DNA of 64,000 nucleotides from contig JAGIBP010000010.1 in assembly GCA_017744285.1 (NCBI GenBank), forward strand, positions 19,141 to 83,140. Reading direction: 5' to 3'. The translations under genes were made by a program, and so were the position numbers. A model generated the notes under the pieces. The model was not told the DNA's origin and made no database searches. It saw only the letters and a list, made by a program, of their open reading frames with translations. Positions within the stretch are counted from its first letter, which is position 1; every line of letters starts with the position of its first letter. This DNA comes from Variovorax sp. (GTDB lineage: Bacteria > Pseudomonadota > Gammaproteobacteria > Burkholderiales > Burkholderiaceae_C). Of the stretch, positions 40,414-50,173 are shown piece after piece.

Positions 40414-41046
40414 ATGAAAAATGCCTTGGCTGGTATGCGGCGCGTCGCGGGCCTCGCGGCCCTGTTGCTGGGTGCGTGTGCCGCGCCCCTTCCGCAGCGC
40501 TCTGGAGAGTGGATGGACCCGGCACTGGGCCCCGGCTCGGCGATCCTGCGCACGGAGAAAGTCCTGGTGGCTTGCGAAGCCTGGGACCTGTCGATGCGAC
40601 AGAACTGCCAGGCATGGCTCGCTCAGCACCTTCATGACCGGGGCGCCAGCCCCGTGCCTGCGCCCAGCACTGCTTCGGCATTGAATGGCGGCGAACTCGA
40701 CAACCAGTTGCTGATCGCGGCCGCCGATGCGGGCGCGAGAACCGTCATGGTCGTGTCGCTCACGCCGACGATGGTCGGGGGCGGCTTCTCCGGCGCCTCC
40801 ATCGGCATCGGGGGATTCAGTTGGGGAGGCGGCGGCGGGGCGGGCATCGGCCTGAGCGCGCCGATCGGCGGAAGCGGCTGGGGCGGCACCGGCTTTGCGG
40901 CCCAGGGGCGCGTGACCGATGTGCCCAACCGGCGCCTGGTGTGGACCACCAGCTTCGTGGGCTCCCCGTCTGCGGACTTTGCATCGCAGGTTCGGGATTT
41001 GACGGGGGCGGTGGTGAGTGCGGCGCAGGGGGCGGGGTTGCTGTGA
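40414..41046 (+). CDS. Hypothetical glycine-rich lipoprotein
   Basis: RRVAGLAALLLGACAAPLPQ lipobox; Gly-rich central segment. Confidence 0.6.
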   Translation: MKNALAGMRRVAGLAALLLGACAAPLPQRSGEWMDPALGPGSAILRTEKVLVACEAWDLSMRQNCQAWLAQHLHDRGASPVPAPSTASALNGGELDNQLLIAAADAGARTVMVVSLTPTMVGGGFSGASIGIGGFSWGGGGGAGIGLSAPIGGSGWGGTGFAAQGRVTDVPNRRLVWTTSFVGSPSADFASQVRDLTGAVVSAAQGAGLL

Positions 41047-41162
41047 ACGCCGCCCGCCGCCTCAGGCTGTGACGGCGTACGAGGCGCCAGCGCACATCAA
41101 GCTTGGTGAGCGACATGCCCTCGCCTGCCCTCCAGGCGAGTAACGCATCGGGCGCAAAAGCG

Positions 41163-41189
41163 AAAAAGCTGCTCGGTAGACGGCTTTTT
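41163..41189 (-). terminator. Possible intrinsic terminator downstream of pilin
   Basis: AAAAAGC-N13-GCTTTTT inverted repeat just past the pilin stop. Confidence 0.4.
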
Positions 41190-41210
41190 CATTGGCTTGC
41201 GCCTACCCGC

Positions 41211-41699
41211 TTACAGCGGGGCAGCAATCGTGCCGCACGTCTTCGGCAAGATGGAAGCATCCACGTCGGATCCACACTTCCATATCGACTTATTGTTCTG
41301 ATAGAGGAGCGTGTACTGCACCTTCTTACCGGCCAATTTTGCATTGACCCCGGTAGTGAGGAAAAGAGCTTCGACCGTGCAGCCGCCAGATGTTGCTGCA
41401 GTCCCCGCAGTGGTCACCGAGGTCACATACTTGCCGTTGATGTCGGCCGCCTTGGCAATGTCTCCGACTGCGGCCGCGGCATTGGCGGGACATGCGCCGT
41501 CCTGAGTGAAGCTCATTTCGACCAGACCCTTCACGCCATCCGTGAGGGTCGCGGCTTCGACCAACTGCCCTTTCGCGGTGTAGTCCTGATAAGCCGGCAG
41601 GGCCACAGCCGCCAGGATCCCAATGATCGCCACGACGATCATCAATTCAATCAGCGTGAAGCCCGTCTGGGCCGCGCGCATGGCACGTTTCATTTGCAT
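41211..41699 (-). CDS. pilA: Type IV pilin (PilA-like)
   Basis: Class III leader [50 protein letters not shown]-terminal Cys pair. Confidence 0.92.
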   Translation of the reverse strand: MQMKRAMRAAQTGFTLIELMIVVAIIGILAAVALPAYQDYTAKGQLVEAATLTDGVKGLVEMSFTQDGACPANAAAAVGDIAKAADINGKYVTSVTTAGTAATSGGCTVEALFLTTGVNAKLAGKKVQYTLLYQNNKSIWKCGSDVDASILPKTCGTIAAPL

Positions 41700-41755
41700 A
41701 GTTCGCTTTCGGTTGAGTTGAGAAACTCAGGACCTCCCTGAGCGCTCTTTCAACC

Positions 41756-41769
41756 GCAGCAAACATGCC
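41756..41769 (-). promoter_or_regulatory. Sigma-54-like -24/-12 element upstream of pilin (GGCATGTTTGCTGC)
   Basis: Minus-strand GG-N10-GC spacing with near-consensus GGCAYG-N4-YTGC, about 57 nt upstream of the start codon. Confidence 0.4.
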
Positions 41770-41904
41770 CGGTCGCCGGGCCGTGAAATAGTGTGATCTG
41801 GATCAAGGTCGGCGCCGTGCAGGCAAGGAATGGCGTGCGCCAACACCGGAACTGGCAAGCCATGGCACATGTCACGGCCACGCGCCGCGCGTGCCATGCG
41901 TGAG

Positions 41905-42402
41905 TCAATCGCCTCGCGGCAAGCGCAGCCCCTCGCGCAGTGCGCGCATCTGCCCCCGCGCGATGACGTGCCCGCGCGCGGCCGCATCGGCCAGCCAGCG
42001 GATGGCCATGTTGTCGTCCCGGGGCGCGCCTTCGCCCGAGAGGTAGCAGCGCGCGAGGCACTGCATGGCATCGGGGTGGCCCTGCTGCGCCGCCAGTTCG
42101 AGCCAGTAGCGGCCGGCGTCGGCCCGGCCCGATGCGATGAACATCTCGCCGATGTCCGCCTGCGCGTCGGCGTCGCCGGCATCGGCCGCGGCGAGCAGGG
42201 AGATGTCCTCGGCCGGCACGCCGCAGTCGGCGAGCCGGCAGACGTCCTGCAGCGCGATGCGGGCGCGGCCGCGTGCGTCGGGGTCGAGCTTGCGCACGGT
42301 GCCGTCTTCGATGCGGCGCCACCAGGTGCGCTGGCTGCGGCCCGTCATGGCGATGGCGGCCTGGATGCTGATGGGAATGGCCGCGAGGACGCCGGCGGGC
42401 AT
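41905..42402 (-). CDS. Sel1/TPR-like repeat protein
   Basis: DAGDADAQADIGEMFIASGRADAGRYWLELAAQQGHPDAMQCLARCYLSGEGAPRDDNMAIRWLADAAARGH. Confidence 0.8.
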   Translation of the reverse strand: MPAGVLAAIPISIQAAIAMTGRSQRTWWRRIEDGTVRKLDPDARGRARIALQDVCRLADCGVPAEDISLLAAADAGDADAQADIGEMFIASGRADAGRYWLELAAQQGHPDAMQCLARCYLSGEGAPRDDNMAIRWLADAAARGHVIARGQMRALREGLRLPRGD

Positions 42403-42403
42403 C

Positions 42404-43174
42404 TCACCGGCCCTCGTCCAGGCGCTTCTGCATGCGGGCGGCGCGCTCGCTCGACGGCGGGTGCGAGCTCATCATCGAATTGCCTTCCTTGCCCTCGCTG
42501 AGCTTGGCGAGCTTCTGGAAGCTGGTGACGAGGCCCTTGCGCTCGAGCTTGCGTTCCCTGAGCAGGTCGAAGGAATAGTCGTCCGCCGCGCTTTCGTTGG
42601 CCTGCGAGTACTGGGCGTGAACGAATTTCTCCGCCAGGTCGCCGGCCTCCGATTCAGAGAGCGCCTTGGCCACCCCGCCGCTGGCCGAAGCCAGCTCGCG
42701 CGCGGCGGAGGTGGCATAGGCCATCTGCATGCGGGCCTTGGAGTGGCCGAGCGCCACGTGGCCGATCTCGTGGCCGATCACGCCGCGCAGCTCGTCGTCG
42801 TTCATGAGGTCCATGAGCCCGCTGTAGACGCGGATGCAGCCGTTCGCCATCGCCCAGGCGTTGACGTCCTTCGTCATGTAGACCTTGTAGTTCGCGGTCT
42901 TGCCGTTGACGCCGGTCGGCATGGCCTTCACGACCTGGTCGAGGCGCTTGGCGTACTTGCTGGCGGGCGCGGCGATGGCGTTCTTCTTGTCCATGGCGGC
43001 GCAGGAGTCGTCGGACATCGCGACGACCTCGCTATCGCTCAGCGACATGGCCTTGAACGCGGTGCCGCCGACATTCAGGAGGCCGCCGGTGTCGGCCTTC
43101 TTGACGGTGTCGCAGCCCATGAGCGCGAGCGCGGCGGCGGCGGTGGCGAGGACTTGGATATGGAAACGATGCAC
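42404..43174 (-). CDS. M48 family metallopeptidase (lipoprotein)
   Basis: HEIGHVALGHSKARM active site; LMGCD lipobox; SSHPPSSERAARMQ C-term. Confidence 0.92.
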   Translation of the reverse strand: MHRFHIQVLATAAAALALMGCDTVKKADTGGLLNVGGTAFKAMSLSDSEVVAMSDDSCAAMDKKNAIAAPASKYAKRLDQVVKAMPTGVNGKTANYKVYMTKDVNAWAMANGCIRVYSGLMDLMNDDELRGVIGHEIGHVALGHSKARMQMAYATSAARELASASGGVAKALSESEAGDLAEKFVHAQYSQANESAADDYSFDLLRERKLERKGLVTSFQKLAKLSEGKEGNSMMSSHPPSSERAARMQKRLDEGR

Positions 43175-43353
43175 GTGGAGGACTCCCTGGAATGTTGCGT
43201 TTTCTCGATCGCCGCACCCCGGGGCGCGACGGTCTGCACTCTAGGAAGGCCTCCTCCGCGCGTCTATGAGAAACGTCCCAGTTCATCGCAGGCGGCGCAG
43301 GGCGCGCACCTGTGGAAGCGGGCCGGCGCGCGGACGCGGCATGCGGGGAATTT

Positions 43354-43953
43354 CTAAGCGCAGTGCACCGCGATCCACTGTGCCCACTTCGCGGCGCCCA
43401 CCGCGCGCGCGGCGGGGTCGCGGCTCATCGGGTCGTAGGCGCCGAGCGCCTGCCAGAGCGAGCCCCAGTCACCGGCCTCGGGCATGGCCGAAACCAGCGT
43501 TTGCAGCACCAGGAACGCGCGCTGGCGCGTGATGGGCAACGGCGCGTCGAGCAGCGGCACGACCGAGGGCAGCACGTCGCGCCCGCGCGCAATGAGCACG
43601 TAGGTGGCGATGGTGTGCGGCGCATGCAGCACGTCGGGGTAGTCGTCGAGGGTGCGCACCAGCGCGTCGAGCGCACGCCAGTCGCCGATGGCTGCCAGCG
43701 CCTGCGCCGCGCGGCCGCGAACCAGCGCCTCGGGGTCCGAGAGCGCGTCCGCCAGGGCGTCGGCCGCCGCGGGGTCGCCGGTCTCGGCCAGGCCCTCGGC
43801 GGACTTCTCGCGCACGTCAGGGTCCGGGCTCGCGAGCCCGCGCAGGAACACGGGCGTCGACGCACGCCCGGCCACGACCAGCGCGGCGTAGGCGCGCAGG
43901 CGCTCGTCCGGGTCGGCCGCGTCGAGCCCGCCGAGATCCTCTGGCGTGTTCAT
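43354..43953 (-). CDS. HEAT repeat domain-containing protein
   Basis: Repeats LASPDPDVREKSAEGLAETGDPAAADALADALSDPEALVRGRAAQALAAIGD. Confidence 0.8.
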   Translation of the reverse strand: MNTPEDLGGLDAADPDERLRAYAALVVAGRASTPVFLRGLASPDPDVREKSAEGLAETGDPAAADALADALSDPEALVRGRAAQALAAIGDWRALDALVRTLDDYPDVLHAPHTIATYVLIARGRDVLPSVVPLLDAPLPITRQRAFLVLQTLVSAMPEAGDWGSLWQALGAYDPMSRDPAARAVGAAKWAQWIAVHCA

Positions 43954-44035
43954 GGTCCAGCCGGCGCGGGTGCACAGCTCATGGCGCGCTCCTTGTCAGG
44001 CCATCCATTGTGCGGCGGGAGCGCGCCCGCGCGCA

Positions 44036-44374
44036 TCAACTCGCAAGGCGAGACCAGAGAAGAAGAAGCACCGCCGCGCCCGCGCACCACGCCACCGTGG
44101 CCGCGATGAGCGTGACCGGCAGCGAGGCCTTGACCGCGAGCCAGTACACGACCGCGAGGTAGATCGCATAGGGCACGAGCGACAGCAGCCCGAAGAGTGC
44201 CGTCGTGCGCAGGTCCGCCGCCGAACGTTCGGTGCCCACGATGTAGTGCGCGATCAGCGCGAAGGTGGGAAAGAGGGGCACCAGGCCCGCGATGTAGAAG
44301 TTCCTCGTCTTCGACAGCAGTGCGATGAGAAGCACCGCGACGGCGCCGAGGATGCACTTGAAAAGCAGCGACAC
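44036..44374 (-). CDS. glpM: GlpM family membrane protein
   Basis: LLFKCILGAVAVLLIALLSKTRNFYIAGLVPLFPTFALIAHYIVGTERS; GTG start at 44374 inferred. Confidence 0.8.
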   Translation of the reverse strand: MSLLFKCILGAVAVLLIALLSKTRNFYIAGLVPLFPTFALIAHYIVGTERSAADLRTTALFGLLSLVPYAIYLAVVYWLAVKASLPVTLIAATVAWCAGAAVLLLLWSRLAS

Positions 44375-44480
44375 GGAATGAATCGAGGGACGGGCTCGGG
44401 AAGCGGCGATCTTACGTCGCGTGACGCGGGGGGCGCGCGGCGCAAGAATGGCTGCTGTCGTTTCAGCCAAGGAGCGCAGC

Positions 44481-44855
44481 ATGTTGCAGCAATCGCCCCT
44501 CTACGCCTACATCCCGGCCAAGGACCTGGCGCGGGCCCGGCAGTTCTACGAAGGCAAGCTGGGCCTCGCGCCCAAGGCCGAGATCGCGGGCGGCGTCCAC
44601 TACGAATTCGGCGGCGGCACCGGCGCCTTCCTGTACCCGACCCCGAACGCGGGGACCTCGCAGGCCAGCCAGGCGTTCTGGCAGGTCGCGGACATCCGCA
44701 AGGAAGTGGCGCAGCTGAAGGCCCGCGGCGTGGTGTTCGAGGACTACGACATGCCCGGCAAGGACGCCGACGGCATCGTGAGCGCCGGAGGCGCGATGGC
44801 AGCGTGGTTCAAGGATTCGGAAGGCAACATCATGGCGCTCATCCAGGGCGCCTGA
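44481..44855 (+). CDS. VOC family protein
   Basis: LYAYIPAKDLARARQFYEGKLGLAPKAEIAGGVHYEFGGGTGAFLYPTPNAGTSQASQAFWQV. Confidence 0.9.
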   Translation: MLQQSPLYAYIPAKDLARARQFYEGKLGLAPKAEIAGGVHYEFGGGTGAFLYPTPNAGTSQASQAFWQVADIRKEVAQLKARGVVFEDYDMPGKDADGIVSAGGAMAAWFKDSEGNIMALIQGA

Positions 44856-44875
44856 GTGCGCCCGCCCCCGGTCGT

Positions 44876-45340
44876 TCAGGCCAGCATCTCGTCGACGATC
44901 AGGTGCCAGTGCTTCTCGTCGACCGGCGTGATCGACAGGCGGTTGCCCTTGCGCAGCACGATCATGTCGGCCAGCGCGGGCGTGGCGCGCATCTCGGGCA
45001 GCGACAGCAGGCGCGTCTTGCGCAAGGCCTGCACGTCGACCAGGATCCAGCGCGGCGACTCGCGCTTCGACTCGGGGTCGTAGTAGGGCGACTTCGGATC
45101 GAACTGCGTCGGATCGGGCTTGGGCCCGGAGACGATGCGGGCGATGCCGGCGATGCCCGGCTGCGGGCAGCTCGAGTGATAGAAGAGCACGCCGTCGCCG
45201 ACCTGCATCGCCTCCTTCATGTACTTGCGCGCCTGGAAGCCGCGCACGCCCGTCCACCCCACGGTGGCGTTGGGCGCAGCGAGCGCGTCGTCGATGGAGA
45301 CGTCGTCGGGTTCGGATTTCATCAGCCAGTACTGGGTCAT
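44876..45340 (-). CDS. EVE domain-containing protein
   Basis: MTQYWLMKSEPDDVSIDDAL...WTGVRGFQARKYMKEAMQVGDGVLFYHSSCPQPGIAGIARIV. Confidence 0.94.
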   Translation of the reverse strand: MTQYWLMKSEPDDVSIDDALAAPNATVGWTGVRGFQARKYMKEAMQVGDGVLFYHSSCPQPGIAGIARIVSGPKPDPTQFDPKSPYYDPESKRESPRWILVDVQALRKTRLLSLPEMRATPALADMIVLRKGNRLSITPVDEKHWHLIVDEMLA

Positions 45341-47085
45341 GGTGGGGGTCCTGTTTTCTTGTCGGGCGCACGAAGGAAATCGAAGTCGGCCCCCTGGTCG
45401 GCCTGCGTGACCGACTGAAGGAAGAGCCTGCGGTAGCCACGCTCGGCAGTGGGCGGAATGATCGGCGATTCCTGCGCGCGGCGCGCGAGTTCGTCATCGC
45501 CGACCCGCAGCGTGAGCTCGCGTGCAGCCACGCTCAGGCGGATGCGGTCGCCGTTCCGAACATGGGCGAGCGGTCCGCCCACCGCCGATTCGGGCGTGAC
45601 GTGCAGCACGATGGTGCCGAAGGCGGTGCCGCTCATGCGGCCGTCGGAGATGCGCACCATGTCCTTCACCCCCGCGCGCGCGAGCTTGCGCGGAATCGGC
45701 ATGTAGCCTGCCTCCGGCATGCCGGGCGCGCCCCGGGGGCCGATGTTCTTGAGCACGAGGATGTCGTCCTTCGTCACGTCCAGGTCGTCGCTGTCGATGC
45801 GGCGCGCGAGGTCCTCCAGGTTCTCGAACACCACGGCCCGGCCCTCGTGCTCCATGAGCGCCGCGTCGGCCGCCGACTGCTTGATGATCGCGCCGCCGGG
45901 CGCGAGATTGCCGCGCAGCACCGCGATGCCGCCCTGCGGATAGATGGGGTGCGCCAGGCTGCGCACCACGTCCTGCCGGAACCCAGGCCCCGCGCGCTCG
46001 ATCTCCTCGCCCAGCGTGCGGCCGGTGACCGTGAGCGCATCGAGCCGCAGCAGCGGCTTGAGTTCGCGCAGCAGCGTCGCCATGCCGCCGGCCGCGTGGA
46101 AGTCCTCCATGTAGTGCTGCCCGGAGGGCTTGAGGTCGAGCAGCACCGGGGTCTCGCGGCCCATGCGGTCGAGCGTGGCGAGGTCGATGGGAATCCCCAC
46201 GCGGCCCGCGATCGCCGCGAGATGCACGATGCCGTTGGTCGAGCCGCCGATGGCCAGCAGCACCCGCATCGCGTTCTCGAACGCGGGCGGCGTCAGCACC
46301 CGGTCGATGGTGAGGCGCTCGCGCGCGATCCGCACCGCCTGCGCGCCGGTCTCCTCGGCGATGCGGATGCGATCGGCGGTCACGGCCGGGGGCGAGGCGC
46401 CGCCCGGCACCGTCATGCCCAGCGCCTCGGCGATGCAGGCCATGGTGCTCGCGGTGCCCATCACCGAGCAGGTGCCGACGCTCGCCACCAGGGCGTCGTT
46501 CACCTCGGCGGTCTCGGCGGCATCGATCTCGTCGGCACGAAAGCGCGCCCAGTAGCGGCGGCAGTCGGTGCAGGCCCCCACGCGCTCGCCGCGGTGGCTG
46601 CCGGTGAGCATCGAGCCGGTAATGAGCTGGATCGCGGGCAGCCCGGCCGAGGCCGCGCCCATGAGCTGCGCGGGCACGGTCTTGTCGCAGCCGCCGATGA
46701 GCACCACCGCGTCCATGGGCTGCGCGCGGATCATCTCCTCGGTGTCCATCGACATGAGGTTGCGCAGGTACATGCTGGTCGGCGCCGCGAAGCTCTCGTG
46801 GATCGAGATGGTCGGGAACGCCATCGGCAGGCCGCCCGCGAGCATCACGCCGCGCCGCACCGCCTCGATGAGCTGCGGCGCGTTGCCATGGCAGGGGTTG
46901 TAGGCGCTGCCGGTGTCGGCGATCCCGATCACGGGCCGGTCCAGGGCCGCGTCGGTGAAGCCCGCGCCCTTGATGAAGGCCTTGCGCAGGAACAGCGAGA
47001 AGCCGCGATCGCCGTAGTGCGTCAAGCCCCGGCGCATGCCCTCGTCGGCGTCGGCGTCGTCGGGCTCGAAGGAGGAACTGGACAT
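45337..47085 (-). CDS. IlvD/Edd family dehydratase (sugar-acid dehydratase-like)
   Basis: IGIADTGSAYNPCHGNAPQLIEAVRRGVMLAGG; GGCDKTVPAQLMGA; VGTCSVMGTASTMACIAEALGM; GAPGMPEAG. Confidence 0.92.
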   Translation of the reverse strand: MSSSSFEPDDADADEGMRRGLTHYGDRGFSLFLRKAFIKGAGFTDAALDRPVIGIADTGSAYNPCHGNAPQLIEAVRRGVMLAGGLPMAFPTISIHESFAAPTSMYLRNLMSMDTEEMIRAQPMDAVVLIGGCDKTVPAQLMGAASAGLPAIQLITGSMLTGSHRGERVGACTDCRRYWARFRADEIDAAETAEVNDALVASVGTCSVMGTASTMACIAEALGMTVPGGASPPAVTADRIRIAEETGAQAVRIARERLTIDRVLTPPAFENAMRVLLAIGGSTNGIVHLAAIAGRVGIPIDLATLDRMGRETPVLLDLKPSGQHYMEDFHAAGGMATLLRELKPLLRLDALTVTGRTLGEEIERAGPGFRQDVVRSLAHPIYPQGGIAVLRGNLAPGGAIIKQSAADAALMEHEGRAVVFENLEDLARRIDSDDLDVTKDDILVLKNIGPRGAPGMPEAGYMPIPRKLARAGVKDMVRISDGRMSGTAFGTIVLHVTPESAVGGPLAHVRNGDRIRLSVAARELTLRVGDDELARRAQESPIIPPTAERGYRRLFLQSVTQADQGADFDFLRAPDKKTGPPP

Positions 47086-47188
47086 GGAAATGCCTTCTGG
47101 TGTCGTGGGAACAAGGTTTTTACGCGATCCGCGCGGCGCTGCACACCGGTAAGCTCCGGTTCCACGTCCATCACGCGGGGAAGCGGAA

Positions 47189-47596
47189 ATGAAGCGACCG
47201 TCCATGCGCGCAACGATGCACATCGCGAGGTGCGCCCTCGCCGGCCTGGCCCTGGCCGCGCTCGCGCCGGCGGCGCCCGCGCAGGCCACGCGCTGGCGCG
47301 GCGACTTCCTCTACTTCGCGGACGCGGCCGTCTTCACCGATTGCGCGAGCGGCCAGCGCTGGCCCGTGGCGATGGCGGGCGACTTCGTCGCGCTGCAGGA
47401 GGCCTACATGCGCTGGCAGGGCGCGCCCAAGACCCCGTTGCTCGCGAACGTCGACGGCCACATCGAGGTGCGCGAGCCGATGGAAGGGCCGCCGCGCGAG
47501 CACCTCGTGGTCGAGCGCTTCGTCTCGGTGCAGCCGGGGACCACCTGCGAGTCGCTGCTGTCGGTGGGCCTGCCGACCGCGCCTTTCCAGCGCTGA
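47189..47596 (+). CDS. Exported protein with NlpE C-terminal OB-like domain
   Basis: FLYFADAAVFTDCASGQRWPVAMAGDFVALQEAYM...VVERFVSVQPGTTCES. Confidence 0.65.
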   Translation: MKRPSMRATMHIARCALAGLALAALAPAAPAQATRWRGDFLYFADAAVFTDCASGQRWPVAMAGDFVALQEAYMRWQGAPKTPLLANVDGHIEVREPMEGPPREHLVVERFVSVQPGTTCESLLSVGLPTAPFQR

Positions 47597-47742
47597 GCCC
47601 CGGCCAAGGGGGAAATCCGGACGATCGGGCAGACGCGGACGACGCGCGGGCAGGTCGTTTTCGCCGCCGCGCGCCACAGTGCGACCGCGGCCCCGCCGCT
47701 TTCGCACCCCCTTTCCTGCAGCCCACACAAGGAGTCCCTTCC

Positions 47743-48555
47743 ATGAACGCACCGATCGACCTTCAAGCCGTGAAGACGCGCCAGCAGGCGGCCTGGGCCA
47801 GCGGCGACTACGCCGTGATCGGCACCACCTTGCAGCTCGTCGGCGAGATGCTGGCCGAGGCCTGCGACCTCACCTGGGACGAGCGCGTGCTCGACGTCGC
47901 CGCCGGCAACGGCAACGCGACGCTCGCCGCGGCCCGGCGCGGCTGCAGCGTGACCTCGACCGACTACGTGGCCGCCCTGCTCGACCGCGGCGCCGAGCGG
48001 GCGCGCGCCGAGCGCCTGCAGGTGGACTTCCGCACCGCCGACGTCGAGGCCCTGCCCTTCGAGGACGCGAGCTTCGATGCGGTCGTCTCGACCTTTGGCG
48101 TGATGTTCGCGCCCGACCATGTCCGATCGGCCGCCGAGATGCTGCGCGTCTGCCGCCCCGGCGGGCGCATCGGCATGGCGAACTGGACGCCCGAGGGATT
48201 CATCGGCCAGCTCTTCAAGACCCTCGGCCGCCACGTGCCGCCGCCGGCGGGCGTGCAGCCGCCGTCGAAGTGGGGCGTGGAGTCGCACCTGCATTCGCTC
48301 TTCGGGGACGGGGCCCGATCGATCGAGGTGACGCGGCGCATGTTCAACTTCCGCTACCGTTCGGCGGCGCATTTCGTCGAGGTGTTCCGCACCTGGTACG
48401 GCCCGGTGCACAAGGCCTTCGCGTCCCTGCCGGCCGACGGCGCGCAGGCGCTCGAGGACGATCTCGTGGCACTGCTGGAGAGCATGAACCGCGCCGGGCC
48501 CCGTTCGCTCGTGGTGCCGGGCGAATACCTCGAAGTGGTCGTCACGCGACGATAG
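47743..48555 (+). CDS. Class I SAM-dependent methyltransferase (UbiE/Methyltransf_11-like)
   Basis: VLDVAAGNGNATLAAARRGCSVTSTDYVAALLDRGAERA; FEDASFDAVVSTFGVMFAPD. Confidence 0.9.
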   Translation: MNAPIDLQAVKTRQQAAWASGDYAVIGTTLQLVGEMLAEACDLTWDERVLDVAAGNGNATLAAARRGCSVTSTDYVAALLDRGAERARAERLQVDFRTADVEALPFEDASFDAVVSTFGVMFAPDHVRSAAEMLRVCRPGGRIGMANWTPEGFIGQLFKTLGRHVPPPAGVQPPSKWGVESHLHSLFGDGARSIEVTRRMFNFRYRSAAHFVEVFRTWYGPVHKAFASLPADGAQALEDDLVALLESMNRAGPRSLVVPGEYLEVVVTRR

Positions 48556-48658
48556 CGGCGAGGCACGGGGGCGGCGCCCTGGCGCCCGGTCCCGGCAGGG
48601 CCTACAGTCACGGGCGGTCGCGCGGCGTCGCACGCTGCGCGCACCGAGGAGACATGCC

Positions 48659-50173
48659 TTGAACGACACCACGGACCACTTGCACGCGGCCGCCGCGATG
48701 GCCGCGAACGACCGCGTGCAGCAGCTTTTTCTGAGCCAGCAGGCGGCTTTCGCGAAGCAGCCGTTTCCGTCGGCCGACGAGCGGCGCGCCTGGCTGCGTT
48801 CGCTCAAGCGCCAGATCCAGCGCTACCAGGACCTGCTCGCGCAGGCGATGAGCGAGGACTTCGGCTACCGCTCGGCGGACGAATCGAAGATGCTCGACCT
48901 GCTGGGTTCGGTGCTCGACATCGACCACACCGCCGCGCACCTGCGGCGCTGGATGAAGCCGAGCCGGCGCGCCACCGAACTGCTGTTCCTGACCAACCGC
49001 GTCGAGGTGCGCTGGCAGCCCAAGGGCGTGGTGGGCGTGATCGTGCCGTGGAACTTCCCCATCTACCTGGCGGTGGGGCCGCTCACCGCGGCGCTGGCGG
49101 CGGGCAACCGCGTGATGATCAAGATGCCCGAGGTCACGCCGGCCACCAATGCGGTGTTCAGGCGCCTGCTTGGCGAGGTCTTCGGCGAGGACCTCGTGGC
49201 GGTCGTGGGCGAAGAGCTGGCCGATCCCGACGTCTTCACCTCCAAGCCCTTCGACCACATCGTGTTCACGGGCTCCCCGGCGGTGGGCCGCATCGTGATG
49301 CGCAGCGCCGCGCGGAACCTGACGCCGGTGACACTGGAGCTCGGCGGCAAATCGCCGGCGGTGGTCACGCGCCACTACCCGGTCGCCGACGCGGCCACGC
49401 GCATCACGCACGGCAAGTCGACCAACGGCGGCCAGATCTGCGTGTCGCCCGACTACGCGCTGGTGCCGCGCGAACGCATGGACGCGTTCGTCGCGGGCGT
49501 TCGCCACACCTTCGAGCGCTTCTACGGCGGCCGCACCGATGGCAACGCCGACTACACGGCCGTGGTCAACGAGCGCCAGTGGCAGCGCATGCAGGCGCTG
49601 CTCGACGATGCGCGCAGCAAGGGCGCGCGCATCGAGGTCTGCGCGCCCGCGCCCGCCGGCACCGGCCGCCAGATGCCGCTGCACATCGTGACGCAGCTCA
49701 CGCCCGACATGCGCGTGATGCAGGAGGAACTGTTCGGCCCCATCCTCCCGGTGGTGCCCTACGACACCACCGACGACGCGATCGCCTTCGTCAATGCGAG
49801 GCCGCGGCCGCTGGCGCTCTACTGCTTCAGCCACGACGCCGCCGAGCGGGACGAGCTGCTGCGCCGCACCCACTCGGGCGGCGTCGCGGTGAACGACTGG
49901 GGCTGGCAGGTGGTGAACCATGACGCGCCCTTCGGAGGCATCGGCAACTCGGGCATGGGCACCTACCACGGCGTGGAAGGCTTTCGCGAGCTCTCGCATG
50001 CGCGCACCGTGTTCCAGCGCCAGCGCTTCTTCCCGATCGATCTCTTCTATCCGCCGTACGGCGGCTTCGTGCAGCGCCTGGTGCTGAAGTTCTACCTGCG
50101 CCGCGCCGATCCGTCGCTGGCGGCGACGCGCGCCCCGGGGACGGACCCGGTGGCGCCGCCCAGGCTCAGTTGA
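48659..50173 (+). CDS. Coniferyl-aldehyde dehydrogenase-like ALDH
   Basis: TTG start after GAGGAGAC; GVVGVIVPWNFPIYLAVGPLTAALAAGNRVMIKMPE; TLELGGKSP; GGQICVSPDYALVP; NDWGWQVVNHDAPFGGIGNSGMGTYHG. Confidence 0.9.
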   Translation: MNDTTDHLHAAAAMAANDRVQQLFLSQQAAFAKQPFPSADERRAWLRSLKRQIQRYQDLLAQAMSEDFGYRSADESKMLDLLGSVLDIDHTAAHLRRWMKPSRRATELLFLTNRVEVRWQPKGVVGVIVPWNFPIYLAVGPLTAALAAGNRVMIKMPEVTPATNAVFRRLLGEVFGEDLVAVVGEELADPDVFTSKPFDHIVFTGSPAVGRIVMRSAARNLTPVTLELGGKSPAVVTRHYPVADAATRITHGKSTNGGQICVSPDYALVPRERMDAFVAGVRHTFERFYGGRTDGNADYTAVVNERQWQRMQALLDDARSKGARIEVCAPAPAGTGRQMPLHIVTQLTPDMRVMQEELFGPILPVVPYDTTDDAIAFVNARPRPLALYCFSHDAAERDELLRRTHSGGVAVNDWGWQVVNHDAPFGGIGNSGMGTYHGVEGFRELSHARTVFQRQRFFPIDLFYPPYGGFVQRLVLKFYLRRADPSLAATRAPGTDPVAPPRLS

